Below, in pieces: positions 36,632 to 45,878 of a stretch of DNA of 64,000 nucleotides. Source of the stretch: JAYFRL01 sp034925905 (lineage in GTDB: Bacteria > Bacillota > Clostridia > Lachnospirales > Anaerotignaceae); contig JAYFRL010000003.1 of assembly GCA_034925905.1 (NCBI GenBank), positions 1 through 64,000 of the forward strand. Direction: 5' to 3'. The number at the start of each line of letters is the position of its first letter. The first letter of the stretch is position 1. Under the pieces are notes generated by a model, which did no database searches, had not been told where the DNA came from, and was given only the letters and a program-made list of their open reading frames with translations. The position numbers and the translations under genes are program-made.

Positions 36632-36802
36632 TATTTTTTCCAAAGAAATAATATTTTATGGATTTTAAAATCGCAATGTGATATAATACTTTTTGGTATG
36701 CGGTCAAAAGTGGCCGAAGATATTAATAATGACATATTCTGAATATATAACAGAAGAGCCGTACTTAATATAAAAATTATCGGATTTAAGGGGGATACAC
36801 GA

Positions 36803-38089
36803 ATGAACGCTAGTGTAATCGGAAAAGAAGGCAATATAGTTAAATTTACATTTAGTTCGGCACCTGAAATGCTTGAAGAAGGAATGCAATATTCATATAA
36901 AACAAATAAAGACAAATTCGTTTTGCCAGGATTTAGAAAAGGAAAGGCTCCCAGGAAAATTATAGAGGCACAGTATGGTGAAGCTGTTTTTTATGATGAT
37001 GCGGTTAACTACGTTCTTTCAAAGGAATATGAAAACATTATAAAGGATCTTGGTCTTGAGGTTGTTTCAAGACCCGACATAAATGTTCCAAAGCTCAGCA
37101 AGGAAGAAGGAATTACTTTTGAAATTGAAGTAACTGTTAAGCCTGAAGTCAAGCTTGGGAAATATAAAGGACTTGAAATTGAGAAACAGGAGATGTCCGT
37201 TTCCGACGAAGAAATTGATGCGGAAATTTCAAGAATCCGTGAGCAAAATGCAAGAAACATTTCTGTTTCAGACAGACCTGCAAAAATGGGCGATATAGTT
37301 AACATAAGCTATTTGGGCACGAAAGACGGCGTTCCGTTTGAGGGCGGCCAGGCAGACAACTATGACCTTACTTTAGGTTCGCATTCTTTTATAGATACAT
37401 TTGAAGACCAGGTAGTTGGACATAGCATTGGCGATAAGTTTGACGTTAATGTTAAATTCCCCGATGAATATCATGAGCCTTCGCTTGCGGGAGCAAATGT
37501 TGTTTTCGTGGTTGAGCTTAAAGACATCAGCGTTAAAGAACTTCCAGAGGTTAACGATGAATTCGCCCAGGACGTATCTGATTTTGACACGCTTGATGAA
37601 TACAAATCAAGCATAATGGATAAAATTAAATCAAGGAAAGAGGATATCGCAAAGAAAGAAAAAAGCGATAAGCTCGTGGAGAAAGTTATTGAAAACACCG
37701 AAATGGATGTTCCCCAGGTTATGATAGACAGCAGGGTTGAGCAGATGATGCGTGAATTTGATATGAATTTGAAGCAGCAGGGTATTTCTCTTGATATGTA
37801 TTGCCAGTATACCGGAGCAACCTTGGATACGCTTAAGGAAAGCTCAAAGGTATCTGCTGAAAAGAGCGTTAAAACAAGGCTTGTGCTTGAGCAGATTGCA
37901 AAAGATGAAAACCTTGATTTAGAAGAAGAGGAATTTAAAGAGAAGCTTGCAAAAATAGGAGAAAACTATGGAATAACAGCCGAAAAATGGCTTGAGCTGG
38001 TATCGGAAGAAGATAAAAAATCCATAAAAGAAGATTTGCTTGTTCAAAAAGCTCTTGAGCTTATTGAAGAAACTTCGGTTGAAATATAA
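36803..38089 (+). CDS. tig: Trigger factor
   Basis: Trigger factor is the ribosome-bound chaperone and prolyl isomerase that meets nascent chains. The 428-residue protein has the ribosome-binding signature FVLPGFRKGKAPRKIIEAQYG near residue 38. A FKBP-type isomerase domain follows at about 150-240 (GDIVNISYLG, FEGGQADNYDLTLGS, FPDEYHEPSLAGANVVF), then a long helical C-terminal chaperone domain. Length and order are normal. GGGGGAT lies before the ATG. It precedes clpP-clpX, the classic Firmicute order. Confidence 0.96.
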   Translation: MNASVIGKEGNIVKFTFSSAPEMLEEGMQYSYKTNKDKFVLPGFRKGKAPRKIIEAQYGEAVFYDDAVNYVLSKEYENIIKDLGLEVVSRPDINVPKLSKEEGITFEIEVTVKPEVKLGKYKGLEIEKQEMSVSDEEIDAEISRIREQNARNISVSDRPAKMGDIVNISYLGTKDGVPFEGGQADNYDLTLGSHSFIDTFEDQVVGHSIGDKFDVNVKFPDEYHEPSLAGANVVFVVELKDISVKELPEVNDEFAQDVSDFDTLDEYKSSIMDKIKSRKEDIAKKEKSDKLVEKVIENTEMDVPQVMIDSRVEQMMREFDMNLKQQGISLDMYCQYTGATLDTLKESSKVSAEKSVKTRLVLEQIAKDENLDLEEEEFKEKLAKIGENYGITAEKWLELVSEEDKKSIKEDLLVQKALELIEETSVEI

Positions 38090-38100
38090 TATAAACAAAA

Positions 38101-38132
38101 AGGGCATAGATATTTATATTTATGCCCTAATC
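38101..38132 (+). terminator. Weak terminator-like hairpin between tig and clpP
   Basis: AGGGCATA pairs with TATGCCCT across a 12-nt AT-rich loop. The T tract after it is short, so partial read-through into clpP is likely. Confidence 0.5.
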
Positions 38133-38165
38133 TTTAGATTGATAATATAAAACGGAGGTGTTTTT

Positions 38166-38753
38166 ATGAGTTTAGTCCCATATGTAATAGAACAGACTTC
38201 CAGAGGAGAACGGTCATACGATATCTATTCAAGACTTCTTAAAGACAGGATAATTTTTTTGGGCGAGGAAGTAAACGATATTACGGCAAGCCTCGTTGTT
38301 GCCCAGCTTCTTTTCCTTGCCGCAGAAGACCCTGAGAAAGACATAAATTTATACATAAATAGCCCTGGAGGCTCTGTTACGGCAGGTCTTGCTATTTATG
38401 ACACAATGCAGTATATAAGCCCGGATGTTTCAACCATATGTGTAGGTATGGCTGCAAGTATGGGTGCTTTTCTGCTAGCCGGCGGGCAAAAAGGCAAAAG
38501 ATACGCCCTTCCAAATTCGGAAATAATGATTCATCAGCCTTCAGGCGGAACAAGAGGCCAGGCAACCGATATTAAGATACAAGCCGAAAATATAATTAAG
38601 ATTAAGCAGCGTTTAAATAAAATGCTTGCTGAGAATACAGGTAAACCCATAGAGGAAATTGAAAGAGACACCGAAAGGGATAATTTTATGTCGGCCCAGG
38701 AAGCTTTGGAATATGGGCTCATAGATTCCGTAATAACGAAGCCGGTTAAATAA
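38166..38753 (+). CDS. clpP: ATP-dependent Clp protease proteolytic subunit
   Basis: ClpP forms a double heptamer with serine protease sites inside. The 195-residue protein has the catalytic Ser in CVGMAASMGAFLL, the His in IMIHQPSGG and the Asp in ERDTERDNFMSA. It starts MSLVPYVIEQTSRGERSYDIYSRLL, as in mature-type ClpP. CGGAGGTG precedes the ATG. clpX follows 17 nt later, so protease and unfoldase are made together. No CtsR operator was recognised upstream. Confidence 0.97.
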   Translation: MSLVPYVIEQTSRGERSYDIYSRLLKDRIIFLGEEVNDITASLVVAQLLFLAAEDPEKDINLYINSPGGSVTAGLAIYDTMQYISPDVSTICVGMAASMGAFLLAGGQKGKRYALPNSEIMIHQPSGGTRGQATDIKIQAENIIKIKQRLNKMLAENTGKPIEEIERDTERDNFMSAQEALEYGLIDSVITKPVK

Positions 38754-38770
38754 TATAAGGAGATGGAAGG

Positions 38771-40066
38771 ATGGCTGTAAAAAACGATGATAAAAAGCAG
38801 CTTAAATGTTCTTTCTGCGGTAAGACCCAAGAACAGGTTAAAAAGCTTATAGCCGGACCTGATGCATATATTTGCAACGAATGCATAGAACTGTGCTCAA
38901 ATATACTTTATGAAGAGATAGATACATTTATAGGACACGACGATTTTTTGGATATTCCAAAGCCAAAAGAGATAAAGGATATTTTAGACGAATATGTTAT
39001 AGGTCAGGAAAACGCAAAAAAGATATTATCTGTTGCGGTTTACAACCACTATAAAAGAGTAGTTAATAACGACAAGACAGATGATGTTGAACTGCAAAAA
39101 AGCAATATATTGATTGTTGGACCTACAGGTGTAGGAAAAACATTACTTGCCCAAACCCTTGCTAAGGTTTTAAATGTTCCGTTTGCAATTGCGGATGCAA
39201 CAAGCCTTACCGAAGCAGGATATGTTGGCGAAGATGTGGAAAATATACTTTTGAAGCTTATACAAGCTGCAAACTACGATATTGAAAAGGCCGAGAGAGG
39301 CATAATATACATTGATGAGATAGATAAGATAACGAGAAAATCAGAAAATCCGTCTATAACAAGAGATGTAAGCGGCGAGGGCGTGCAGCAGGCGCTTCTT
39401 AAAATATTGGAAGGAACAGTTGCTTCCGTGCCTCCTCAGGGCGGAAGAAAGCATCCACATCAGGAATTTATACAGATAGATACAACGAATATTCTTTTCA
39501 TATGCGGAGGAGCCTTTGTAGGCATTGATAAAATGATCCAGGCCCGTATAGGTGAAAAGATTATAGGCTTTGGCGCAAAATCCACATCAAAGACGGACAA
39601 ATCGGAAGACGAGCTTTTAAAGCTTATAGAACCTCAGGATCTTTTGAAATATGGGCTTATTCCCGAGTTTGTAGGCAGGCTTCCTGTTGTTGCAACTTTG
39701 GATAACCTTGATAAGCAGGCTTTTATAAGAATATTGAAAGAGCCTAAAAACGCTTTAATAAAGCAATATGAATATCTTTTTGAGCTTGACGACGTTATCC
39801 TTGAATTTACAGATGAGGCAATTGAAGCTATAGCAGACCTTGCAGTAAAGAGAAGAACAGGCGCCAGAGGCTTAAGGGCAATTGTTGAAGAATTTATAAA
39901 TGACATTATGTTTGACATACCTTCAAACAATAATGTTGAAAAATGCATAATCACTAAAGACACAGTTTTAAATAATGCCAAGCCTGAATATGTTATAAAC
40001 GAAAGCAGACAACCCCTTAAAAAGACCCATATCAAAAAACAAAAAAGAGAAGATTCTGCTTCATAA
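38771..40066 (+). CDS. clpX: ATP-dependent Clp protease ATP-binding subunit ClpX
   Basis: ClpX is the AAA+ unfoldase that feeds ClpP. The 431-residue protein has the N-terminal zinc domain (CSFCGKTQ and CNECIELC). The Walker A motif is GPTGVGKTLLAQTLA, Walker B is IIYIDEIDKI, and the pore loop is GYVGEDVE. The ClpP-docking IGF-type loop appears as KIIGFG. The RTGARGLRAIVEE sensor 2 region lies near the C-terminus. The last 20 residues are basic and variable. AAGGAGATGGAAGG precedes the ATG. Confidence 0.97.
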   Translation: MAVKNDDKKQLKCSFCGKTQEQVKKLIAGPDAYICNECIELCSNILYEEIDTFIGHDDFLDIPKPKEIKDILDEYVIGQENAKKILSVAVYNHYKRVVNNDKTDDVELQKSNILIVGPTGVGKTLLAQTLAKVLNVPFAIADATSLTEAGYVGEDVENILLKLIQAANYDIEKAERGIIYIDEIDKITRKSENPSITRDVSGEGVQQALLKILEGTVASVPPQGGRKHPHQEFIQIDTTNILFICGGAFVGIDKMIQARIGEKIIGFGAKSTSKTDKSEDELLKLIEPQDLLKYGLIPEFVGRLPVVATLDNLDKQAFIRILKEPKNALIKQYEYLFELDDVILEFTDEAIEAIADLAVKRRTGARGLRAIVEEFINDIMFDIPSNNNVEKCIITKDTVLNNAKPEYVINESRQPLKKTHIKKQKREDSAS

Positions 40067-40091
40067 CAAAACGCAGTGAATTCTTAAGCTT

Positions 40092-40130
40092 AAAAACAGT
40101 GTGCCGGTTATTTGCTGCACACTGTTTTTT
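40092..40130 (+). terminator. Intrinsic terminator after clpX
   Basis: AAAAACAGTGTG pairs with CACACTGTTTTT, followed by T. Confidence 0.8.
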
Positions 40131-40242
40131 AAAATATGTGCAGAGTTCTTTTGTTTTGGAAAATTTTCGGTTTTTTGACTTGTTTATTAGTTGGAAATGT
40201 TATAAATTTATAATATAAATTTATAATTATGGAGGGATTTGT

Positions 40243-41058
40243 ATGAAAGTCGGAATTGTTCAAATGCCAGTTTTCATGGATAAAGTTGAAGACGTTGAAT
40301 TTGCCGTTAAAAGCATCAAAAAACTGTCTGACAAAGGCGCTGATTTGATAGTTTTGCCTGAAATGTTTTGCTGCCCGTATTCAAACAAATACTTCAGAAG
40401 CTATTCGGAGCCTGAAGGCGGTTATGTTTTCACGGAGCTTTCAAAGGCGGCTGCTGAAAATAATGTTTATGTTGTGGGAGGCTCCATGCCTGAATACGAT
40501 GATGATAAAATATATAACACATCCTATGTTTTCGACCGCAAGGGCAACAAAATTGCAAAGCACAGGAAAATGCATCTTTTTGATATAAATGTTGAAGGCG
40601 GACAGCGTTTTTATGAATCAGACACGCTTTCGCCGGGCAACAGCATAACTCTTTTTGATACGGAATTTGGCAAAATAGGGCTTTGTATATGCTTTGACAT
40701 GCGTTTCCCGGAAATTTTCAGGGTTATGACGCTTGAAGGAGCAAGAGCCATTATAATTCCTGCCGCGTTTAATATGACCACAGGTCCTGCCCATTGGGAG
40801 CTTACATTAAGGCAAAGAGCCATAGACGCCCAGCTTTATACAATAGCGGCAGCGCCTGCTAGAGACGATAATGGCGAATATGTTTCATACGGTAATTCAA
40901 TGATAACAGACCCTTGGGGCAAGGTTGTGTTCAGGGCGGGAGCTTATGAAGAAACCGGGCTTGTTGATTTAGACATGGCTTTGGTTGATAAAATAAGAAA
41001 GCAATTGCCTTTGCTTTCAGCAAGGCGAACAGACGTATATAGGGTTGAAAGGACCTGA
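40243..41058 (+). CDS. Carbon-nitrogen hydrolase, nitrilase superfamily (omega-amidase-like)
   Basis: The 271-residue protein carries the nitrilase-family catalytic triad: Glu in VLPEMFCCPYS, Lys in KHRKMHLFDI and Cys in GLCICFDMRFPE. It resembles Nit2/omega-amidase, which hydrolyses alpha-ketoglutaramate. Deaminated glutathione amidase is another option. No tailoring domain is fused. GGAGGGATTT precedes the ATG. It stands alone between clpX and a carboxypeptidase gene, which gives no hint of substrate. Confidence 0.88.
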   Translation: MKVGIVQMPVFMDKVEDVEFAVKSIKKLSDKGADLIVLPEMFCCPYSNKYFRSYSEPEGGYVFTELSKAAAENNVYVVGGSMPEYDDDKIYNTSYVFDRKGNKIAKHRKMHLFDINVEGGQRFYESDTLSPGNSITLFDTEFGKIGLCICFDMRFPEIFRVMTLEGARAIIIPAAFNMTTGPAHWELTLRQRAIDAQLYTIAAAPARDDNGEYVSYGNSMITDPWGKVVFRAGAYEETGLVDLDMALVDKIRKQLPLLSARRTDVYRVERT

Positions 41059-41130
41059 TTTTTTAGTTAAACTAGACTATTTTCAAAATAAAAAAAATAA
41101 GTATAAATAACATCGTTTAAGGAGAAATTT

Positions 41131-42306
41131 ATGAAGAAATTATTTATGCTTATTTTGATTATAATATTTTCTTTTAATGTTCCCGTATTTGCGCTTGAAG
41201 CTCCTTCTGTGTCAGCGCAGGGAGCCATAATAATGGATTATGAAACAGGGCGAGTCATATGGTCAAAAAACAGTGACGAACCTATGTCTATGGCCAGCAC
41301 AACCAAAATTATGACTGCTATAATGGCCATTGAATCAGGAACGCTTGATGAATATGTGGAAATTTCATCAAATGCTGCTTCCGCGCCTAAGGTTAGGCTA
41401 GGCCTTTCAAAAGGTGAAAGGTGGAAAATGTCGGACTTGCTTTACGCTTTAATGCTTAAATCCGCAAACGATGCGGCGGTTGCTGTCGCTGAGCACATTG
41501 GGCTTACCGTTGAGGATTTTTGTATTGCAATGACTAAAAAAGCAAAAACACTTGGCGCAAAAGATACTGTTTTTGAAACTCCCAACGGGCTAGACAAAGG
41601 AGAGCATCACTCAACGGCATATGACATGGCGCTTATAGCCAGATATGCGCTTGCAAACGAAAAATTCAGAGAAATAATAGCAACTCCATCAGCAACAATA
41701 ACCTCAGAAAAAGGGAGAAGCATCTCCGTAAACAATGCGGATAGGCTTTTAAATGAATATGAGGGGGCAATAGGCGTTAAAACAGGGTTTACAACCAAGG
41801 CAGGGCATTGCTTTGTCGGAGCGGCCGAAAGAAACGGCATAACCCTTATATCAGTCGTTTTTGCAAGCGGCTGGGGAAGCACAGGTAAGGAGCAAAAATG
41901 GAGAGACACAAAAAAACTTTTGGATTTTGGCTTTAAAAACTATGAAAAAGTTAAAGTTATCGATAAAGGAAGATTTGTTTTAAGCTTGCCTGTTAAGCTT
42001 TCAAGGGAGGGCAGCGTAGGAATGGTTGTTAATTCTGATGCCTATTCTATTTTAAATCCAGAAGAAACAGCAGCGCTTGAGGTTGAATACAACTACCCGG
42101 ATTACATTGTTTCTCCGGTGTATAAAGGTCAAATTTTAGGCTATGCAGAGGTTTTTACCGAAGGAGAAAGCCTTTTGACGGTTGACCTTGTGGCAGATGC
42201 GGACATAAAAAGAAATGACTTTAGAACAAATTTTGACAAAATAATAAACACGTGGACTTCTATAAACTACAGTTATTTTTTTGAATATGTCAGGGGGAAA
42301 ATATGA
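41131..42306 (+). CDS. D-alanyl-D-alanine carboxypeptidase (PBP5/DacF-like)
   Basis: The protein has a signal peptide (KKLFMLILIIIFSFNVPVFA) and an S11 peptidase domain. The SxxK motif is in MASTTKIMTA, SxN in KSANDAAV and KTG in GVKTGFTTKAGHC. A C-terminal beta-rich domain follows, and the tail ends without a clear amphipathic anchor. It removes the terminal D-Ala from stem peptides outside the membrane. At 391 residues it resembles DacF, a sporulation-linked enzyme, but sequence alone does not separate it from other PBP5 types. It overlaps rluB by 4 nt. Confidence 0.93.
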   Translation: MKKLFMLILIIIFSFNVPVFALEAPSVSAQGAIIMDYETGRVIWSKNSDEPMSMASTTKIMTAIMAIESGTLDEYVEISSNAASAPKVRLGLSKGERWKMSDLLYALMLKSANDAAVAVAEHIGLTVEDFCIAMTKKAKTLGAKDTVFETPNGLDKGEHHSTAYDMALIARYALANEKFREIIATPSATITSEKGRSISVNNADRLLNEYEGAIGVKTGFTTKAGHCFVGAAERNGITLISVVFASGWGSTGKEQKWRDTKKLLDFGFKNYEKVKVIDKGRFVLSLPVKLSREGSVGMVVNSDAYSILNPEETAALEVEYNYPDYIVSPVYKGQILGYAEVFTEGESLLTVDLVADADIKRNDFRTNFDKIINTWTSINYSYFFEYVRGKI

Positions 42307-43016
42307 TTCTAAGATTGCAAAAATTTTTAGCCGATGCCGGTGTCGCCTCAAGGCGTAAATCCGAAGAGCTTATAGCCGAAGGCAGAGTTTCGGTTAACAA
42401 TGAAGTTATAACCGAACAAGGAGTTAAAATAGATGACCAGCTTGATTTGATAACTGTTGATGGAAAGGTTGTTAAGCCTCAAAAAAACCATGTCTATATT
42501 ATCCTTAACAAACCTGAAGGCTATGTAACCACAGTTAAAGACCAATTTGATCGTCCAACGGTTATGTCTCTTATAAAAGGCGTTGAAAAGAGGATTGTGC
42601 CTGTCGGACGCCTTGATTATGATACGTCCGGTCTTTTGCTGATGACAAATGATGGAGAACTCACATATAAGTTTACCCATCCAAAGCATAATGTCGAGAA
42701 GGTTTATGTTGCGAAGGTTTTTGGAACACCTGATACAAATGATATGCTAAAGCTTAAAATGGGAGTTTATATTAATGGAGTGAAAACAGAGTCTGCCAAA
42801 GTTCTGCTTCTTGAAAGCGGAGAAAGATACTCCTTCATCCAAATAACGATACATGAGGGTAAAAACAGACAGGTAAGAAAAATGTGCGAAACTATAAAGC
42901 ATCCCGTTTCTTCTCTTAAAAGGGTTGCGGAAGGAGAGCTCAAGCTTGGGGATCTCCCAAAAGGGAAATATAGATATTTAACAGAAGAAGAAATTAAATA
43001 CTTGAAAAGTGTTTGA
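42303..43016 (+). CDS. rluB: Ribosomal large-subunit pseudouridine synthase RluB/RsuA family
   Basis: The 237-residue protein has an N-terminal S4 RNA-binding domain (RLQKFLADAGVASRRKSEELI). The RsuA/RluB catalytic domain follows, with the active Asp in PVGRLDYDTSGLLLMTNDGEL. The IHEGKNRQVRKMCE motif is also present. RluB modifies U2605 of 23S rRNA; RsuA acts on 16S, and this one fits the RluB pattern better. The ATG overlaps the stop of the carboxypeptidase gene (ATGA), with GGGGGA upstream. Confidence 0.9.
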   Translation: MILRLQKFLADAGVASRRKSEELIAEGRVSVNNEVITEQGVKIDDQLDLITVDGKVVKPQKNHVYIILNKPEGYVTTVKDQFDRPTVMSLIKGVEKRIVPVGRLDYDTSGLLLMTNDGELTYKFTHPKHNVEKVYVAKVFGTPDTNDMLKLKMGVYINGVKTESAKVLLLESGERYSFIQITIHEGKNRQVRKMCETIKHPVSSLKRVAEGELKLGDLPKGKYRYLTEEEIKYLKSV

Positions 43017-43045
43017 TTAATATCTAATTTAAAGGAGAAAACTTT

Positions 43046-43354
43046 ATGGAAGACAAATTAAATGCGGCTTTTATATTTTTAGCAGGAGGAACAACGAAAA
43101 TGAGCAGAGCTGTTGTTGAGACAGGCACAGTGAATCTCCATGCCATAGGCGTTGGGAGCTATAAAGAGGCATGCGAAGAAGCTGTGAAGCTTAAAGAAAT
43201 GGGAGTTACGGCAATAGAACTTTGTGCAGGCTTTGGGAATGAGGGCATAGCCATGATTGCGAAAGCTGTTGGCAAAGATGTTGCGGTTGGCGCTGTAAAG
43301 TTTGATTTTCATCCTGCCCTCGGATTTAAAAGCGGGGACGAGTTTTTTAATTAA
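43046..43354 (+). CDS. DUF6506 family protein
   Basis: The 102-residue protein matches what I recall of DUF6506: an AAFIFLAGG start, a central VGSYKEACEEAVKLKEMGVTAIELCAGFG and an end in FDFHPAL. The glycine-rich AxELCAGFG segment looks like a TIM-barrel-derived loop, but no catalytic residues are established. AAAGGAGAAA precedes the ATG. It lies upstream of a dehydrogenase and a DUF1537 kinase, so a part in sugar-acid metabolism is possible but only inferred from position. Confidence 0.7.
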   Translation: MEDKLNAAFIFLAGGTTKMSRAVVETGTVNLHAIGVGSYKEACEEAVKLKEMGVTAIELCAGFGNEGIAMIAKAVGKDVAVGAVKFDFHPALGFKSGDEFFN

Positions 43355-43479
43355 ACAGAAGTAAAAATATATAATAAAAATAGAATCAAAGTACTTTTTT
43401 AAGTACATATTCTAATTGTTATTGGCAAATTTTAGATGTATAATAAAGATATATTTTTAAATTAAGGAGGGATTTTATT

Positions 43480-44370
43480 ATGAAAGCCGGATTTATAGGC
43501 CTTGGAATCATGGGTAAACCCATGGCAAAAAATCTTTTGAAAGGCGGCTGCGAGCTGCTTGTTTATGATGTTAACCCTGTGGTTGTTAAAGAAGTTACAG
43601 CAATCCCAGGAGCAAAACTTGCAAGCCTTGAAGAGATAGGTGCAAACTGTGAATATATATTCACCATATTGCCGAATGGAACAATTGTTCAAGACGTTCT
43701 TTTTGGAGAAAACGGAGTTGCAAAAACTATTAAGGCCGGCAGCGTTGTTGCAGACCTTAGCTCGGTTACCCCTGTTGAATCTAAGGCATGTGCAGAAAAG
43801 CTTGCTCCTCTTGGAGTAGACTTTATAGATTCTCCCGTAAGTGGTGGAGAACCTAAGGCTATCGACGGAACTCTTGCTTTCATGTCCGGAGGAAAAGAAG
43901 AAGCATACAATAGAGTGTTACCTTTCTTTAAGCTTATGGGAACCTCGGCTCTTTTGGTTGGAGATACGGGAAGCGGAGCTGTTACAAAGCTTGCGAACCA
44001 AATCATTGTTAACCTTACAATAGCTGCTGTTTCGGAGGCTTTTGTTTTGGCCACAAAAGCAGGTGCGGATCCTGAAAAGGTTTACAAAGCAATCCGCAGC
44101 GGGTTTGCTCAAAGCACAGTTTTAGACGCAAAAGGAACTATGATGATAGACCGTAACTTTGTTCCGGGCGGGAAAATATCTATAAACCGCAAAGACATTA
44201 TGAATGTTATAAATACGGCACACGCCATAGATGTTCCTCTTCCGCTTACAGCTCAGCTTTATGAGATATTCCAGTATCTTAAGGTTCACGGACATATGGA
44301 TGACGACCACAGCGGCATAGTTCAATACTATGAGGATCTTGCCGGTGTTACGGTTCAGAGAAAAAGCTGA
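43480..44370 (+). CDS. 3-hydroxyacid dehydrogenase, tartronate-semialdehyde reductase/L-threonate dehydrogenase type
   Basis: This beta-hydroxyacid dehydrogenase of 296 residues has the N-terminal Rossmann motif GFIGLGIMGKPMAKNLLKGG. The substrate loop is DSPVSGGEPKAIDGTLAFMSGG, and the catalytic Lys lies in GSGAVTKLANQIIVN. Known relatives include GarR (tartronate semialdehyde reductase) and LtnD (L-threonate dehydrogenase). The DUF1537 kinase gene 26 nt downstream favours the four-carbon acid role, since LtnD and OtnK act in sequence. GGAGGGATT precedes the ATG. Confidence 0.87.
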   Translation: MKAGFIGLGIMGKPMAKNLLKGGCELLVYDVNPVVVKEVTAIPGAKLASLEEIGANCEYIFTILPNGTIVQDVLFGENGVAKTIKAGSVVADLSSVTPVESKACAEKLAPLGVDFIDSPVSGGEPKAIDGTLAFMSGGKEEAYNRVLPFFKLMGTSALLVGDTGSGAVTKLANQIIVNLTIAAVSEAFVLATKAGADPEKVYKAIRSGFAQSTVLDAKGTMMIDRNFVPGGKISINRKDIMNVINTAHAIDVPLPLTAQLYEIFQYLKVHGHMDDDHSGIVQYYEDLAGVTVQRKS

Positions 44371-44396
44371 TAAATAAAATTTCAATAGGAGCAGAC

Positions 44397-45830
44397 ATGA
44401 GAGATAAACCTGTAAGCGTTGATATTCTTCTAAAATACCCAAAACCGGATGAAGCTTATGTAGATAAAATTTTAAGCGACGCTCTTTCGGATTTTGATTT
44501 CAAAATAATAGTTTTGGACGATGATCCGACAGGAGTTCAAACGGTGCATGACATATCGGTTTATACCGATTGGAAGGAAGACACGTTTGAAATGGGGCTT
44601 ACGGAGAAAAACGGCATGTTTTTTATCCTTACAAATTCAAGAAGTTTTTCTTTGGAAGAAACTAAGCTTGCTCATACCGAGATGGCGCATAATGCTTTTA
44701 CCGCCTCAGTTAAAACGAACAGGAAATTTATTATAATAAGCCGCAGCGATTCAACCCTTAGGGGGCATTATCCTACGGAAACAAAGACGCTGGCGGATAA
44801 CCTCGAAGACCTTCTTAAAATAAAGTATGACGGAGAAGTTATAATCCCGTTTTTCAAAGAAGGCGGAAGATACACCATAGACAATATCCACTATGTTAAA
44901 GAAGGGGACATGCTTGTTCCCGCAGGAATGACGGAATTTGCAAAAGATAAAACTTTCGGCTATGAAAATTCCGATCTTGGAAAATGGTGCGAGGAAAAGA
45001 CAAACGGTAAATATAAAGCGGAAGATATGGTTTATATTTCTCTTAACGAGCTTAGGAAGATTGATGTTGACGGCATAAAAGGAAAGCTTTTGAGTGTTTC
45101 TGATTTCAACAAAATAATAGTTAACGCCATAGACTATTTTGATGTTAAGGTTTTTGCTGCAGCATTTGCTTTGGCGATGAAAGAGGGCAAAAACTTTATG
45201 ATAAGAGGAGCTGCCGCAATAACAAAGGTTTTGGGCCAGGTTGCGGACAAACCTCTTTTAACAAAAGAAGAGCTTATTCCGGATAAAAATCCTAATGGTG
45301 GCATAGTTATTGTGGGTTCGCATGTAAATAAAACAACGAAACAGCTTGAAGAGCTTAAAAACTGTAAATATCCAATTTCTTTTGTTGAATTTAACCAGCA
45401 TAGGGTTATTGAAGAAAACGGTCTTAAAGACGAAGTTCAAAGGGTTGTTTCCGTTGTGAGGCAAAAAGTTTCAGCCGGAGAAACCGTTGCTGTATACACA
45501 AGGCGTGAGCGTTTTGACCTTGATATCGATGATAAAGATAAACAGCTTAAGGTTTCGGTTGAAATTTCAGATGCTGTTTCAAGCATAATAAGCCTTTTGG
45601 ATGTCCGTCCGAAGTTTATAATAGCAAAAGGCGGGATAACAAGCAGCGATATAGGCACAAAATCTCTTAAAGTTAAAAGAGCTACCGTGATGGGTCAAAT
45701 AAAACCCGGCATACCCGTTTGGCTTACGGGAGAAGAAAGTAAATTTCCTAATATGCCTTATGTTATTTTCCCGGGAAATGTAGGAGATGTCTCTACCTTA
45801 AGGGAAGCCTGCGAAATATTAATGAGTTAG
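44397..45830 (+). CDS. Four-carbon acid sugar kinase (DUF1537/OtnK family)
   Basis: DUF1537 kinases phosphorylate 3-oxo-tetronates, threonate or erythronate. The 477-residue protein has the N-terminal VLDDDPTGVQTVHDISVYTDW substrate motif, ISRSDSTLRGHYPTET, and the basic segment SFVEFNQHRV. The C-terminal nucleotide domain shows FIIAKGGITSSDIG, MGQIKPGIPVW and VIFPGNVGD. All key blocks are present. The aldolase (OtnC) and isomerase (OtnI) usually found with it are not in the window. An ATAGGAG site lies before the ATG. Confidence 0.88.
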   Translation: MRDKPVSVDILLKYPKPDEAYVDKILSDALSDFDFKIIVLDDDPTGVQTVHDISVYTDWKEDTFEMGLTEKNGMFFILTNSRSFSLEETKLAHTEMAHNAFTASVKTNRKFIIISRSDSTLRGHYPTETKTLADNLEDLLKIKYDGEVIIPFFKEGGRYTIDNIHYVKEGDMLVPAGMTEFAKDKTFGYENSDLGKWCEEKTNGKYKAEDMVYISLNELRKIDVDGIKGKLLSVSDFNKIIVNAIDYFDVKVFAAAFALAMKEGKNFMIRGAAAITKVLGQVADKPLLTKEELIPDKNPNGGIVIVGSHVNKTTKQLEELKNCKYPISFVEFNQHRVIEENGLKDEVQRVVSVVRQKVSAGETVAVYTRRERFDLDIDDKDKQLKVSVEISDAVSSIISLLDVRPKFIIAKGGITSSDIGTKSLKVKRATVMGQIKPGIPVWLTGEESKFPNMPYVIFPGNVGDVSTLREACEILMS

Positions 45831-45832
45831 TT

Positions 45833-45863
45833 AAAAAGCCGCCGGAAACCCGGTGGCTTTTTT
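45833..45863 (+). terminator. Intrinsic terminator after the kinase gene
   Basis: AAAAAGCC-G-CCGG pairs with CCGG-T-GGCTTTTT and runs into T. The next gene begins 16 nt later, so that pair may depend on read-through or a nearby promoter I cannot place. Confidence 0.75.
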
Positions 45864-45878
45864 GGTATGGGGTGGGAA

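Noticed and set aside
38090..38165. CtsR or CIRCE operator upstream of clpP
   Set aside because: Neither the heptad repeat of CtsR nor the CIRCE inverted repeat can be read here.
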